A stretch of DNA of 64,000 bases from Cheilinus undulatus (GCF_018320785.1 NC_054867.1:55439776-55503775), one strand, 5' to 3'. Shown: positions 30,482 to 43,024, counted from the first letter of the stretch. Notes: generated from the sequence alone by a model not told the origin. Made by a program: numbers and translations.

Positions 30482-30969
30482 ACCTATTGCATTATTGTAT
30501 GCATTACTTACTTTCAACACTAGGTGGTGCTGTTATCTCTACCTTATGATGTGCTGAAATAACAGCTGATTCCGAGCCAACCAGCCTGTACCTGCACCAG
30601 CCAAGTGGAGAGCCCATGGATGTTTTAATCTGTGTTAACTATATTTTATATTTTTATGAACAGGAACCTCTCTTATCAGAGCAACAGAACATGATTTATT
30701 ATTATTAATGCCATAGTACGATAAAGTAGTTTTTTTTTTTTTTTTTTTCAAAATTTAAACTCCTTTTCTGTAAACAGCATTACTTATTTTTCTGATGATA
30801 CAGGCAAATTAACTAAACCATGCAACTAATGTCAGACTTCATAGTTAGGCTACAATCTGCACAAATGTCAAGGTACCAGAGAATAAAGTAGAAGGAACTG
30901 AAATACCTTTAAGGGGAAAATAATGAAATAAATGCAAAAAGAAAAAAAGGGGCAAAAATTGGTAAAATA

Positions 30970-31216
30970 GGTTAAGAGTGACCACATCTCTCCAGATGTT
31001 AGAGCTGCCCACACCATAGGCACTAATGCAACCCCATACCATCAGAGATGCAGGCTGCAGAACTGAGCCAGGAGAACAAGCTGGATGCTCCCTCTCCTCT
31101 GTAGTCCACAGGACACGATGTCTGTGCTTTTCTCTGACCACAGAACAGTTTTCCTCAGTCCATGTTAAATGAGCTTTGGTCCAGAGAAGACAGCGGTGTT
31201 TCTGGATCCTGTTCAC
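30970..31216 (-). pseudogene. Tc1-like transposase fragment (catalytic part)
   Basis: The minus strand translates to a degenerate piece with VLQPASLMVWGCISAYGVG, the conserved MVWGC block of Tc1/mariner transposases. It is in opposite orientation to the 28770-29075 piece, so they are two separate relics or a rearranged one. Confidence 0.55.
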
Positions 31217-31237
31217 ATATGGCTTATTCTTTGGTTC

Positions 31238-31370
31238 AGTGTTAATTCTATCGTCTAAAACTCAGACTAAAACGTTAATCGACAGCCTTTTTTCCACGAG
31301 AAGACAACGCCAATACCACCCAAAATAGATCTTTGATGACTAGAACTAGATTTAAACATATTTTAGTTTC
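31238..31370. repeat. Fragment of the CAGTGTTAATTTTG hAT-like family
   Basis: Starts CAGTGTTAATTCTATCGTCT; same family as 49168-49639 but cut short. Confidence 0.45.
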
Positions 31371-31709
31371 TGTTGGACCTGCCATGATATTTCTTCTCTG
31401 AGGGTAAATCAGAAAACAAAACATCTGTAGCTCTTCTGCCTCTCCTCTGTAGGAAGCAGAGACCTTCAGTTTGGCAGAGAACCCTAAACTGACACGCCAG
31501 ATGGGAAAGCTTCAATAAGAAATGTTTGAGAAAAGGCAGAGGCTTTGAAAAAACTCTGAGTATGATTGGGTGAACGTTCTGTCTGTCACATCTCTGCGGG
31601 CCAATCAGAGCAACAAACACGTGACGTAGCCGATTGAGCTGCGCGTGCACAGCTACAGAGGAATAACGCGAAACACGGTGACGGTAGACATGTTAGTACT
31701 GGACTTTTG

Positions 31710-31889
31710 GGGGAGCAGGTGGCCTAGTGGTTAAAGGCGCTCCCAAGGCGGGCAGCCTGGGTTCGAATCCGGCTTGAGGCCCTCCACCGCATGTCCCTCC
31801 CCCACCCCTGACCCTGCTCCTCACTCCATCCACCGTCCTCCTCTATCTAATAAAGGCACAAAAATGCCCAAAAATAAATCTTGAAAAAA
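31710..31889 (+). mobile_element. tRNA-derived SINE (complete)
   Basis: A box at about 31720-31731 (GGCCTAGTGG core) and B box GGTTCGAATCC at 31760-31770, followed by a tRNA-unrelated part and an A-rich tail. It is flanked by a 15-bp duplication AGTACTSGACTTTTG (31695-31709 and 31890-31904; one mismatch). Confidence 0.85.
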
Positions 31890-32031
31890 AGTACTCGACT
31901 TTTGTGGTTTTTGAAAAGAAAACAACTCACTGCTGTTCTTTGTTCTTCTTTTAACCAAGAAATGTCAAGTTCTGATAAAACTGGCACTCTAGCAGCATCC
32001 ACGCTAATCTCTTCCTCCACAACTGCACCAG

Positions 32032-33790
32032 AGGCCTGTACAATGAAGCTGGATTAACAAGCCCTGGATATCTCTCCGCTAGCTGGATTGACCTATCGAG
32101 ACATTTGCAATCCGGATCAGCTGTACGAGGAAGCTCGTTATCAACTCCTAACTGCAGCCAGGGTTTTCCAATCTGGATCAGTGCGGGCTCAAACAAAAGG
32201 GGTGGTGTTTGCAGCGTCTGACCAATCACAAACATGAAGAAAGCCTGTAGAGCAGCATCTTTTCAATGGAGGAACAGACAATCATTCTTCAAAAATAGGA
32301 GGAATTTAAATCAGTCATCCAGGCCAGAAGCAACACTGTCGCCACAGCAAAAGCCAGGAATGAATGCTGGCCGAAAATTGCCGACTCTGTTAATGCGTAA
32401 ATTTGTCAGATTATACAAATGTAATTTATGGGACAATATAAACTGACAGCACTCTGATCACTCGGTTTCACTTTATTACGGTACAGATGTTTGGGGCGGA
32501 GCTTCCTCGGCGAATTTTATGTTGTAATATTAATTCCTCGCACGTTCCATTAATCCATGTTTCTGCTGTTCAGGTTTTTACACACTGTCCGCTATTTTCG
32601 GATCCGTAATCCGAAAAAAACGTCACGCACTCGGACCTTGCACACTGGATCCGATGCATTTTTATTTGCCTTCACTGCGAAAATTCGTAAAAGGTGGCAA
32701 ATAGTTTAGTACTGTGAGCCTGCGTCTCTGTCACTCCTTTAAAATCCCGCTGGATCCATCCTGACACAGAGCTCCATTCAGCACCTGCCCATGCGTCAGA
32801 GCGCAGACACATGTTGGAGAGATGGAGGGCAACTTTTTTATTCAGTCTCTGTTATGAGCTGTGAGTAGGCTACAAATGTAGCCTCTTTATCTGTTATATT
32901 TCCATAGCTGATATCCACATGACACACCTGCAAACTATGGGGTTTTGGGAGAGAGGGAGGAGTTGGACGGGGGTGAGTGAGAGAGAGAGAAAGCAACAGG
33001 CGCTGATCTGAATCATCTATCACCCATCAGTCATATTTCCATGGTTTATATCCACATAATAAATGAGCAAACTTTGGTGTTTAAAGTGAGGTTTCAGGGC
33101 GAGAGAGAGGGAGGAGGGGTCCGGTGAGGGTGAGCAAGCGAGGAGAAAGCAGTGGACACTGTTTTAAATCATCACTCACCCATTTAAATGACTTGGACTG
33201 GTGCGAAAGTTCGCATAAAATCGAGCCTGTTCCGACAAGAAAGGACGGACGAAAATGTCGGCATCAGTGTGCAACCTGGACCAGAACAACATGAGCTCGA
33301 TTTTCTTTTTTTAACATGCGAAAAAATTCGGACGAAATAATTGGACCGAGTGTGTAAAGGACATAATGTGTGACCATTATTATTAACCCCATTTTTTCAG
33401 ATGCAATCCTAGTGGAGCAAAAAAGACTTGGGAACAGAAGATCAAATATATAAACACGGCAACGGGTGACAAGGCTTTATTTCTCTACACTGTCTCTGTT
33501 GTATGGATGAAATCACCGGAATTAATTATCATCTATCCCTAAAGATTCTTTCTTTCCTAAGCACTCTCCTCCTCTCTGCCCATTCTTAGAAGATCCTGGT
33601 TGGTGCACGGAAAGGATCTTCTAAGGATGGGCAGGCCATTTTCCAAGAGAACTGATTGGTCAGGAGGCGGGGCTTTTATACTCCTGATCTCTTATCCAGA
33701 ACATAACCTGCTCCGGAGCAGGTTAGCCGTTCAGCGTAGGTTACAGCGGTGACTCCTGAAGTTATCTCGATAAGAAAAAAGCTTCGTCCT
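32032..33790. mobile_element. PIF/Harbinger-like non-autonomous element
   Basis: Starts AGGCCTGTACAATGAAGCTG; the right end read inversely is AGGACGAAGCTTTTTTC. It is flanked by a 3-bp CAG duplication (32029-32031, 33791-33793), as compared with copy A, which is uninterrupted here. Three-base CWG or TWA targets are typical of Harbinger. No transposase. Confidence 0.65.
32577..33358. mobile_element. Possible DNA element nested in the Harbinger-like element
   Basis: Ends TTTACACACTGTCC and GGACCGAGTGTGTAAA form an imperfect inverted pair; both arms contain TTCGGA/TCCGAA motifs. No clear target duplication. Confidence 0.4.
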
Positions 33791-35099
33791 CAGCTCTTGC
33801 TGCTGCTTGTTTTCATCAGGACTCTGCTGCGCCAGAAAGTACCACCCCTCATCGCTGATTGGTCCTGTCACTTTCTAACCGGGGCCCAAAGGTTCAGATG
33901 AGAGCTTTCCAAGATGGATTCACCAGTGAGAAACAAGGAAATGGGCGTATCCATCTGATTTGCAAGGTTAACCCTTTAAAACCTGAGTTTCTGGACTCTT
34001 TTCTTATTTTAACCATTAAAGGCCCAGAAAATGTCTTGTGAGTACGTGCGTTTGCCCACTTTTCCACAATACTTAGAATTTTTAATATATGGCAGTTATT
34101 TACATTTTACTGCATGTTAGGACGTCCGGTTTGTGGATGAGACTGTAGACAGCTAAAACGAGGAGCTCCCGGCCGAATAAGTTTAAAAAAACGGAGAAAA
34201 CCCTTATAATCATAACTCGACAACAGAAAAATAATTAATATGGATAAAACACATTTTACTGCATGTTAAGAGTGTTTTAACAGTTTAAAATGAAAAACAC
34301 AAAAACGGGAGAACTTTATGCTAGAATCTTAGTGAGAAAAGGGGAAATTACAGTAATGACCAATGCTGGCTGTGAAGCACAGTTTCTCAGCTTTCAGAAA
34401 CTGTTTGAATTTTCCGATAACACAATCAGTCATGCAGTTATGTTCATACGTGTGCTTCAACAGCGAGTCGTCAGCCACGCGCTTGGATTTATTAAGAGAA
34501 CCCACTACCATGATTTGGTTCCAACAGAATAAATGCTTGGACTAAGAGTTCAGACTAGTGAGGACGTCTAATGGACTAAAACTATAAAGGGTAGAAATGA
34601 CAAAAATTAAAAATAGCTGCCAAAGTTAACGCAGTGTCCCATTTTTTGGAAACTGTTGTGCATGCCAAGATCAGTGTATAAAGTTTTCCAGTTTTATAAA
34701 TGTCGAAAATATACTCAATAGTGAAAAGAAAACCCTAAAAACGGCTAATCTGCAGGAAATAAGGAAGAAAAGCAGCAAGTCCTCTCATCAGTGACGCTGG
34801 ATTAGAGATTAATTTGCATTTCTACATGAAGAAAAAATACTAAAAATTAGCAAAATTCAAAATGATGGTAGTCTGCTGACATGTGATTATGTCAGGCTGC
34901 TTCATGAATAAGGAGGTGTAATTGTTTTATACCTGGTTAATCCAGTTTTAAACTTTAAAACGTTTAATTTACAAACCCAGCAGATTTCGTGAGTGTAATG
35001 CAAAAGTTTTAGAAGATGTCTTTTTTCAGTGGTTGCTCACATTTTAATTCACAGAGTTAGAGGCCCCTGTTAGCTCTGAAAAGGCCTTTGAAGGCGTAA

Positions 35100-35240
35100 G
35101 GACCGGAAGTTCTCACCTTCATTCAGCACAGAGGCAGAGAACGGACACACCCACAAATCCCCAAACTTCTCCCTCCCTCTCTCTCCCTCCCTCTCTCTCT
35201 CTGTCTCCTCTTCTCAGAGCTCTTCAGACCGGAGGGAGGA
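35100..35240 (+). promoter_or_regulatory. il17rd: il17rd proximal promoter and 5' UTR with ETS site
   Basis: A canonical ETS motif ACCGGAAGT lies at 35102-35110, about 130 bp before the ATG. It is followed by a long pyrimidine stretch (CCCTCCCTCTCTC type, about 35165-35212), typical of TATA-less starts. IL17RD belongs to the FGF synexpression group whose members are driven by ETS factors, so the motif fits the gene call. Function is inferred. Confidence 0.45.
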
Positions 35241-35360
35241 ATGGCGGCCCCTCGGAGTTTCTTCATCTCTCTCTCCGCTTTAATTCTTGTTTTGTATTTT
35301 TCTTGTGGATCTACGAGTCCGGGAAACAGAAGAGCAAACCAGGAGCGATGCGGCTACAAG
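35241..35360 (+). CDS. il17rd: Probable il17rd coding exon 1 (signal peptide)
   Basis: IL17RD (Sef) is a single-pass membrane receptor that restrains FGF/ERK signalling and modulates IL-17 signalling. The exon encodes 40 residues: MAAPRSFF, a hydrophobic core ISLSALILVLYFSCG fitting a signal peptide, then STSPGNRRANQERCGYK, and a donor AAG/GTAAAA in phase 0. The start context GGAGGAATGG is favourable. CGYK sits where mammals have CGWR just after the signal peptide. The exon is too short to be found by open-frame length. Support comes from exon 2 continuing in frame and from its divergent placement beside appl1, as in human. A different secreted or membrane protein is the alternative. Confidence 0.72.
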
Positions 35361-36869
35361 GTAAAACTCAGAATTTAACTTTTAACGCGAAGTTTCCAGA
35401 ACATTTTCGTTCCTTAGCTCGGCTGCTGCTGCGTATCAAGTGTCTTAAAGTTTTCGGAGATTGTTTTTTCTCTTCTGCCTCTTGTGATAGTTTACCTGTC
35501 TGAGTTAGAGACAGATAAACTAGTAAAATAGTTAAACGTTTGAGATAATACTCTGTAGAGAAGGTGGAGGTGTTTTTAAAGCCAGGTCACGTTACCTTTC
35601 TTACCTGTCGCTGTGATATTCAGCTCCTCTCTGCGGTCCTTTTAACCTTTACGCTCCAAACCAAACTCCATTCAAAGAAGGGCTTATTCGGAGAAAACCA
35701 GCTCTACTGTGGACTATAAAGGCTGAAAAGATGAATCATGAACATGCTGTAAGGAAGGCAGGTGTGCTTTTAAATTCGGCACACTGTAAAGCACTCTGAC
35801 TCAATAAAGGTTGAATTGAAAGTGGTTTTAATGTCTCTACCTGTGCCTAACTGTATGAAACTGTATTTGATGCAGTTCTGATCTTTACTGAATTAAAAAC
35901 AGACTGGTAATAATGGGCGAAGAATCAAATGAATATGACATGTAAACTTGTCCAAAATGTAAAACAAAGTTTAATTTAACAGTATAGCAAAGAGAAATGG
36001 TGAAAAAGTCCTTAAAACCTCTATCCTGCCCTATCTATACTGTAGCCTCTCCTTTTTCACCATTTTCTCCTCACCAAGCTGCATTTAAAATGTGCACTTT
36101 TAAAGAAAATCCACCATATTCCCAGATAATCAGCCCCTGTGCCATTATAGTTTTGCTTGTTGAAGAACTTTAGGTGTCCTTTTAAATCTGGCACACATAA
36201 TGTCTATGATAGAGAGCTCTCATTTAACAACATGTTTTAGAGTGTTTTTAATGTCTGTGAGAAGGAAAAGAGTGTCTGAGACTAACCTGAGCTACAGCTG
36301 AATTAAAAACAGACTCTGAAAGGTTCCCTTTGCTTCTGCATTTGTAGAAATTGATTATTTAAATCTTACATAAAAAATTAAAATGTGCTAAAAGTCTCTA
36401 CCCTGCCTTATCTGTGCTCTAACCTCTTTATTTCTCCTCATGATTCACACCAAACTGCATTTAGAAAGTGCATTTTTATAGAAAACCCACTCTATTCTTC
36501 AATAATCAGCACTTATTAATGAAAGTTTTAGGTGAGGTGAATAAATCAAGCGTCCCTTTAATTTTGGCACCTATATGATCTAACAAAGAGGACATAAATC
36601 AAAAGAAGGATGTTTAGTACTGGGTTTATTCAGGGCTGGGCAGTACATCAAGATTTTTAAGATGATTTAAAATATTTTCAGTACAAAAACAGGTGTTAAT
36701 AAAGTTTTATTTGTGCAAGAATCCTACCAAAGTCCATCATTCTGATAATGTGACAGACGTGTAGCTATTTATTCTGAATATACCCTCATAAAGAGATGAT
36801 TTTAGCTGCCCTGTCCCTGGTTTTAAGGTCTTAAAAAAAACAAGACAGCATAGCTGTGAAACTAGGTAA

Positions 36870-37401
36870 GGGGACTAAAGTATAATCTGTTTTTCTGTCA
36901 AAACCAATAAACAAAAAAACAAATAATTGGCGCCCTTTTTCCTTTTTTTTTTGTTTTCAACCTAAACGAAAAAACGTTTTTTCCTTTCTGAACAAAAAAC
37001 AAAAAAAACAAAATCAAATAATGGCCGGTATGGTTTTTTTGGTTTTCCCTTTTTTTTTTGTTTTGCCGTTTTAGGTCTGGAAACGCAGAAACGGAAGCAT
37101 GTGACCATGAGGTAAATGGACTCCCTACCAAAATAAAACCCAAACTTATAAATTGATAATAATAAGAAGATAGTTATGTTAAATAGTGCTTTTATTTTTA
37201 AACAGTGTTACAGTGTTTATTATATACATCATTATGCTCATTTTGATAATTTCAGGAAACATAATTTCTTTTGCTCAGAAAGAAAAAAAAATGTTTTTCT
37301 GTTTTTGGTTGAAAACAAAAACAGGTAAAAGGGCGCCACTTTTTTGTTGTTTAGTTTATTGGTTTTGACAGAAAAACAGATTAGGCTATACTTTAGTCCC
37401 C
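36870..37401. mobile_element. Foldback element with about 100-bp inverted repeats
   Basis: GGGGACTAAAGTATAATCTG at the left is mirrored by CTTTAGTCCCC at 37391-37401. The arms match for about 100 bp, including CTGTCAAAACCAATAAAC and GGCGCCCTTTT, with a 5-bp indel. The centre is AT-rich. It carries no coding sequence. Confidence 0.7.
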
Positions 37402-37493
37402 TGGCCAAACTAAATCAGAGTATGCTCAGGTAGTCTAGATCTGTCTGAATGGACTCTAAAAGCTGGTGTTTCTGCGATTCTTCAGCTCTAAAC

Positions 37494-38369
37494 CAGGGAT
37501 GTCAGACTCAATCACAGCAGGAGCCGAATTCTGAATTTGGGTCCAACCTGAGGGCCGAACAAGGCCAACATTTAACCTTCAACCCTCAACAACAGTTTCA
37601 CCAGCAATATGCAATATTGCACCTTCTGCCATTGAAAATTGCAGCACCATATTTCAGTTTAATCTAAGTTTCCATTAATTGCCAAAACCTAATTTAGAAG
37701 GCTCAAAATCTGAGATAAAAATTCAAACTTACTAACTCAAAAGGTGTTTAAAGTCGAAATCATGTTTTTAAAAGGCAAATGTATAAGAAAAAAAGTTTAA
37801 ATCATTATTTCTAATGGTCAAAACGAGAGATAAAATTTAAAATCATGAGTTTTAAAGGTCAAAATATGAGATAAATTTCAAAATCATTGGTTAAAAATGT
37901 CAGAGCCTGAAAAAAATTAAATTTTGAAGTTTTACAGGTCAAAGTTTTACTTAAAATTTTAAACTGAGGATACTGAAGACCAAATTATGAGATAAATTCA
38001 TAGTAACGAGCTAAAAAGGTCAAAACATGAGAAAAATAAATCAAAATCGTGAGTTTAAATTCAAAATATTAATTGCTTAAAAATTTTAAATTGAGGGTCT
38101 TAGAGGTAAGAAATCAGATAAAAAGTCAGAAATGTGGATTGAAAAGGTCAAAATATGAAATAAAATGTCAAAACCATAAAAAACAAAAATATGAAACGGA
38201 AACAGAAATGTATTTCCCCACATTCCTGTGTCCATGTTTAAACTGGAGGAAGTCTGCAGATCTTAAACCTGTGGGACAGTTATAATAAAATACAAAAGGA
38301 TCTGGGGGGCCAGGTATAACTGTACCAGGGGCCGGATTTGGCCCCCGGGCATCGAGTTTGACACCCCTG
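37494..38369. mobile_element. hAT-like MITE, CAGGGGTGTCAAACTC family
   Basis: Ends CAGGGATGTCAGACTCAATC and GAGTTTGACACCCCTG; flanks CTCTAAAC (37486-37493) and CTCTGAAC (38370-38377) are an 8-bp duplication with one change. The interior is an AAAGGTCAAAATATGAGATA array. Confidence 0.82.
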
Positions 38370-39589
38370 CTCTGAACTAATAAATTTAAGATATAAAGCT
38401 GTTTAGAAATATAAAACCTGTGATAAACTGGCTGAAAAAGTCTAAATATGAGAAAATGTCTCTCTTCTGTCTTTCCTTTCTATAAAGGAGTAAAGTTTGG
38501 CCTTTCTGCTGTAAACCAAACCTGTTTTAGTAGAGTTGCTCCTGATGAAGCACTTAAATGTTATTTGTTCTATTTCTGTGATATTTGCTTGTTCTGGTAG
38601 CTGGCTCATGTATGAACTTGAAACGAGACACCAAAGAAGCCAAACTCCACATCTGAAGTTGGACCGCTGTCAAACTCAGAGACGCAGAAATGATGAAAAA
38701 CTTCTCCTCAGGGATGAAAAACTTCCCCGTCTCTCCATCAGAGTTTTGTGGTTCTGGGAGAACTGCAGGTAGTAAAGCTGATTTCCTGTCTTATGTGTAG
38801 TCTGTTAAAAACATTTGATGTGGAAAACACCAATGCTCCACATCCTCAGAGCTTTTCTGCTTTGTTTCAGGAAAACCACCCTTAGGTCTGCACACTCTGC
38901 AGTTAATTTCCATAGGATGGGAGCATTGTGATGAAGTTTAGCCTGGAAAAAGTCATCAGTCATGTTAGTGATCAAACGTAAGCAGACCTTCATCTCGACT
39001 GAAAATGTCTTTAATTATTATAATGGAGTCGTTCTTATAGTGGGCTAGACCCCAGTCTCCTATAGTCCTTGTCCTACAGCATCTATAAGACACAACCTCT
39101 GAAAGACTTGAGGCATGACTCCAAAAGCAGCAGGAACATTTTGGTGACTGAAATGTCACAGGAAGTAGACTTTTCTCTTCCAGTGACCTCAGGGAAAATT
39201 GTGGCTGCAGCCATAATAATTCAGCATCCCCGATGCAGCGCTGCATCCCTGGTTTGAAGGCAGTGAATACTGAGGTAGATGATGCTGAGGACACGGGCAG
39301 GAGAGGATGGGAGATGTTCAGGGTGATGTTTTCGTCATCGTTGCAGAGAGGTAAAGGGGGGATGAAGTGATCCTCTCTCAAGGTCTTCAGAGGTGGTAAC
39401 AGCGGTTAGGAACATGAGATATCTGTGGTATCAGCGGGCCTGCCCAGAGATCCGGCCCTCCTCAGCTGTGGTTTTTGATGATATTGTTGTATGTTGGTTC
39501 AGTAACATTGATGCTAACAGTCATTTCATTTTGGAGCAGAAAAGTTTGTCATACTTTTATTGGGTCTGATATTTAAATTATTTATTTAC

Positions 39590-40325
39590 ACCACTTTTTC
39601 ACTGCTTTTTTTTAGCCAATTTTTGCCACGTAATTAGCCACTTTTTACCCTATTTGCCCCTTATTACACTTTTTTGACACTTTTTAACCGTCTTTCACCA
39701 TATTTCCTGCTGTTTTTTGCCACTTTTGACTCGTTTTTGCCTCAATTTTCCCATTTTTCCCTTTCTCCCTGTTGTTTGCCACTTTCTGACTGCTTTTCAC
39801 CACTTTTTCTGCAAATTTAAACCCATTTAGCCTCTTTTAACCTATTTTTGCTACTTTCTGCCAATTTTTGCAACTCTCTTAGCTACTATTCATTAATTTT
39901 GTACACTTTTTAGCCCTCTTTCTTTACTTTTTCTGTCATTTTTGCAACTATAAACCCATTTTTGCCTCTGCTTTCCCATTTTTTTTCCTTTTTCCCTATT
40001 ATTAGCCACTTTTTAACCGCTCTTCACCACTTTTTCCGCTTATTTGTCAATTTAAACCCATTTAGCCTATTATAACCCATTTTTGAGACTTTCTGCCAAT
40101 TTTTGCCACTTTATCAGCTATTTTTCATTAATTTTTGCACACTTTTTTTTGCCACTTTTTAACAGTCTTTCACCATATTTCCTGCAGGTTTTTTTTTGCC
40201 ACTTCTGACTCATTTTTGCCTTGGCTTTCTCTTTTTTTTCCCTTTCTCCCTGTTATTTGCCACTTTCTAACTGCTTTTCACCACTTTTTTCGCTGTATTT
40301 GTCAATTTAAACCCATTTTGCTATG
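39590..40325. repeat. Degenerate TTTTTGCCACTTTTTAACC array
   Basis: Same short-unit array type as inside the hAT-like MITEs, without visible termini. Confidence 0.7.
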
Positions 40326-41134
40326 ATAAAGACGGTTATTATTGGGATAAAAAAATATATATATTTTTATCATGGCTTAATTCTACAATGAAATTCAACC
40401 CCCATGGATGGACCTGTATATCAGTATGAAAGCCTCCATGGTGCTGATGCAGAAATGCACGGTTAAAAACTAAAAACCAGTCATGAGGATAGTTTAGTAT
40501 TCTGGTGGTCGTCCTGTGCATTTGTTAGTTTGTCTTTAAATGTGGAGCTGAAAGATTTAGAAAGTCTGGTTCAGATTTTTGTGTTTAAAAAGTGCAGAAG
40601 TTAAATATTATGTGTCATGTTTGCTGTAGGAATAAAAATGATGCGTCTGCGTGTGTTTGTACCGAGCTTTCCAGGTTTGAATTTTCCGGTGTTGATGGAT
40701 GACTCCGGCCCACCTTTGATGCCCCGTCTGTGTCTGCGTTATCCTGGTTTCCTCTTTGGCTCTTTGAAGTGTTTTCTACAGGAAGCTTCACACTGTTTAC
40801 TCTGCTCAAACATTCCTTCCTGCTGCAACCTCCACCTCCACCCCCCTCACACACGCTCAGACACGGACTGCCCCCCTCGCTTTAGAAAGACTTCAAAGCC
40901 TGCAGGATGGGGGTGTGAGGAGCTGCTATTCTACAGGTGTGAGGTTGTTACAGCTCTTTGTGTGAATGAGGGACCCGTTAAAGCTCTGCTGGTTTAAAGC
41001 CTGCTGTTGAATCTACGCTGTAGCCCCACCGGAACCCTAGAGAGAGACAGGCACACGTAGAATTAAACCACGAGCTCTGTGATTGGTCTGCTGGTTGGCA
41101 CAGGTCACTGGAAGTCTCTGAGATTTGTCTACAG

Positions 41135-42312
41135 CAGTGTTAATCAACCAAAGAGCCAAATTATTTCAAAAATACCATTGCAAGAGCCACAATCTAAGAG
41201 GTGAAAAGTGGTGAAAATGGGTTAAAGTGGCAACAAAAATAAGTTAAAGTGGTGAAATGGTCTAAAAGTGGAAAAGAAGTGGCAAAACACAGGTGAAAAT
41301 TGGCAAAAATGGTGAGAAAAAGTGGCAAAATAAATTTAAAAAAATTAGTAACGGGTAATAATGGTCAAAAAATGGTAGTATGTGGCAAAAATGAATAAAG
41401 CAAACAGCAGGATAAAAGAGGCAAAAACTGGTGGAAAATGGCAAAAATGGGGAGAAAAAGGGTCAGAATAAATCAACAATGAGTTACAGGTGGTAAAACT
41501 GGTAAAAAAAAAAAAGATAAAAAATGTGGCAAGAAAGAGTAACTAAAATGGGCAAAAGTGGCAGCAATGGAAAAAGGCAACTTAAAATATGCAAAAAGGG
41601 GCAAAAATGGCATAAAGGGGGAAAAAATTTGAAAATAGCAAAAAGCAGGATAAAAGAGGCAAAAACTGGTGGTTAAAAACAGTAACAAAAAATGAGTTAC
41701 AGGTAGCAAAATTGGTCAAATAAAGGTAAAAATTTGGCCAAAAATTAGTGAAAAGAGACTAATATGGGCAAAAGTGGCAAAACCATCAAAAAGTGGCCAA
41801 ATTGATTAAAAAATGAGTTACAGGTGGTAAAAATTGTTAAAAAAAAAAAAAAACTTCAAAATGTGGCAAAAAGATGAGTGAAAAGAGACTAAAATGGGCA
41901 AAAAGTGGCATTCAATGGAAACAGGCAGCTTCAGTGTGTGAGAAGGGGCAAAACATGACAAAAAAGTGGAAAAAAAAAAAGCAAAAAGTAAGACAAAAAA
42001 GGCAAAAACTGGCAAAAGAAGTGGCAAACTTGGGCTTAAAAAGCTGTAATAATAGATTAAAAGTGGCAAAAAAGGAAAAAAAAATGCAAATAAGGGCAAT
42101 GAAAATATACAAACAAAAAAATAAAGGTTGACAATTTAAGCCAACTGTACAAGAGTGGGGAACAAACTGATTGATGGATAATTTCTGAGGTTAAAGTTGA
42201 CCTTTTTAAGGTTTTCTGTTGGAAAAATATTTTAAAATAAAGATGTAAAAGAGCCACAAATCATCACAAAAGAGCCACATGTGGCCCCAGAGCCACACGT
42301 TGAGTATCACTG
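41135..42312. mobile_element. hAT-like MITE, CAGTGTTAATCAACC family, with array
   Basis: Ends CAGTGTTAATCAACC and GTTGAGTATCACTG. Flanks GTCTACAG and GTCTATCT share only the first five bases. The interior 41190-42130 is a GGCAAAAATGGG array; AGAGCCACA blocks sit just inside both ends. Confidence 0.72.
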
Positions 42313-43024
42313 GTCTATCTTTGTCTGCTCTAGAGCAGAGATGAAACCGTTAATGGAACTCAGCAACACTTGATTTACTTTATTTATGAGAACCTTTTTT
42401 TTTATTAAATTATCAACCTAAATAAAAAACATCAATTTACATTATAGCTGCTTCTGTTTAAAACTGGGACAAAAATCTTCCTTTAATTTAGATCTTCATG
42501 GCGTTTAGTAATGTTTGACATGATCACATGTTCAGGAGTCGACCAATCATCAGCCTGGATGATTACTGATGCAGATATTTTGCATTCTGTTCTGACTCCA
42601 CTGAGAGCTGAATCGCCTCCTGGCTTTGTTTCAATCTCCAAAGTCCAACCTGATTTCCCTCCCACTACTCACCTCCCACCGATATTGATACAGATAACTG
42701 AATATGAGTTTCAGACAAGAAATTTCAGTCCTTTTGGACTCACTTTAAGGTTTGAGGATGACCACGGAAACAAACTTTAGTCCTTAAAAACACTTTAAAG
42801 TTTAAAGAATGAGGATATATAAAGGAAAAGACTTCAGCTGGCATTGGTCTGTTGTTCAGCCTAAAACTTCACTAATTTATCAGGATATATGGACAGAATT
42901 TACAGTTGATGTATGCTGAAATACACAGGCAAAATATCAGATGTAACTAGATTAAAATTGCAATTTCAGCTGAAATTGTGAAGGGGTGCTGAGAGTTGAA
43001 TTGAGGAAGAACTGTTGAAAATAG

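Larger units (their letters stand above)
31485..33970 (+). mobile_element. Mutator-like MITE, copy C, split by two insertions
   Basis: Begins TAAACTGACACGCCAG and ends TTTGCAAGGTTA, colinear with copy A. It is interrupted by a SINE (31710-31889) and by a Harbinger-like element (32032-33790). Its own flanks do not match. Confidence 0.7.
26111..35099. other. Divergent intergenic region between appl1 and il17rd
   Basis: About 9 kb without a gene. It holds a Tc1-type end, two Tc1 transposase remnants, two array-bearing hAT-like MITEs, and the nested Mutator-like/SINE/Harbinger block. About 26560-26740 is low-complexity DNA rich in TAGCTA. In human, HESX1 lies between IL17RD and APPL1; no homeobox coding is visible here. 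Stretches 27000-27900 and 34000-35090 show no clear feature. Confidence 0.6.

Noticed and set aside
31710..31790. tRNA gene
   Set aside because: A and B boxes are present, but the body does not fold as a tRNA and an unrelated tail with a target duplication follows. It is a SINE.
26111..35099. hesx1 between appl1 and il17rd
   Set aside because: Expected from human gene order, but no homeodomain coding is visible on either strand here.
38965..39381. 138-codon minus-strand open frame in il17rd intron 1
   Set aside because: No recognisable domain and no supporting splice signals; composition looks non-coding.
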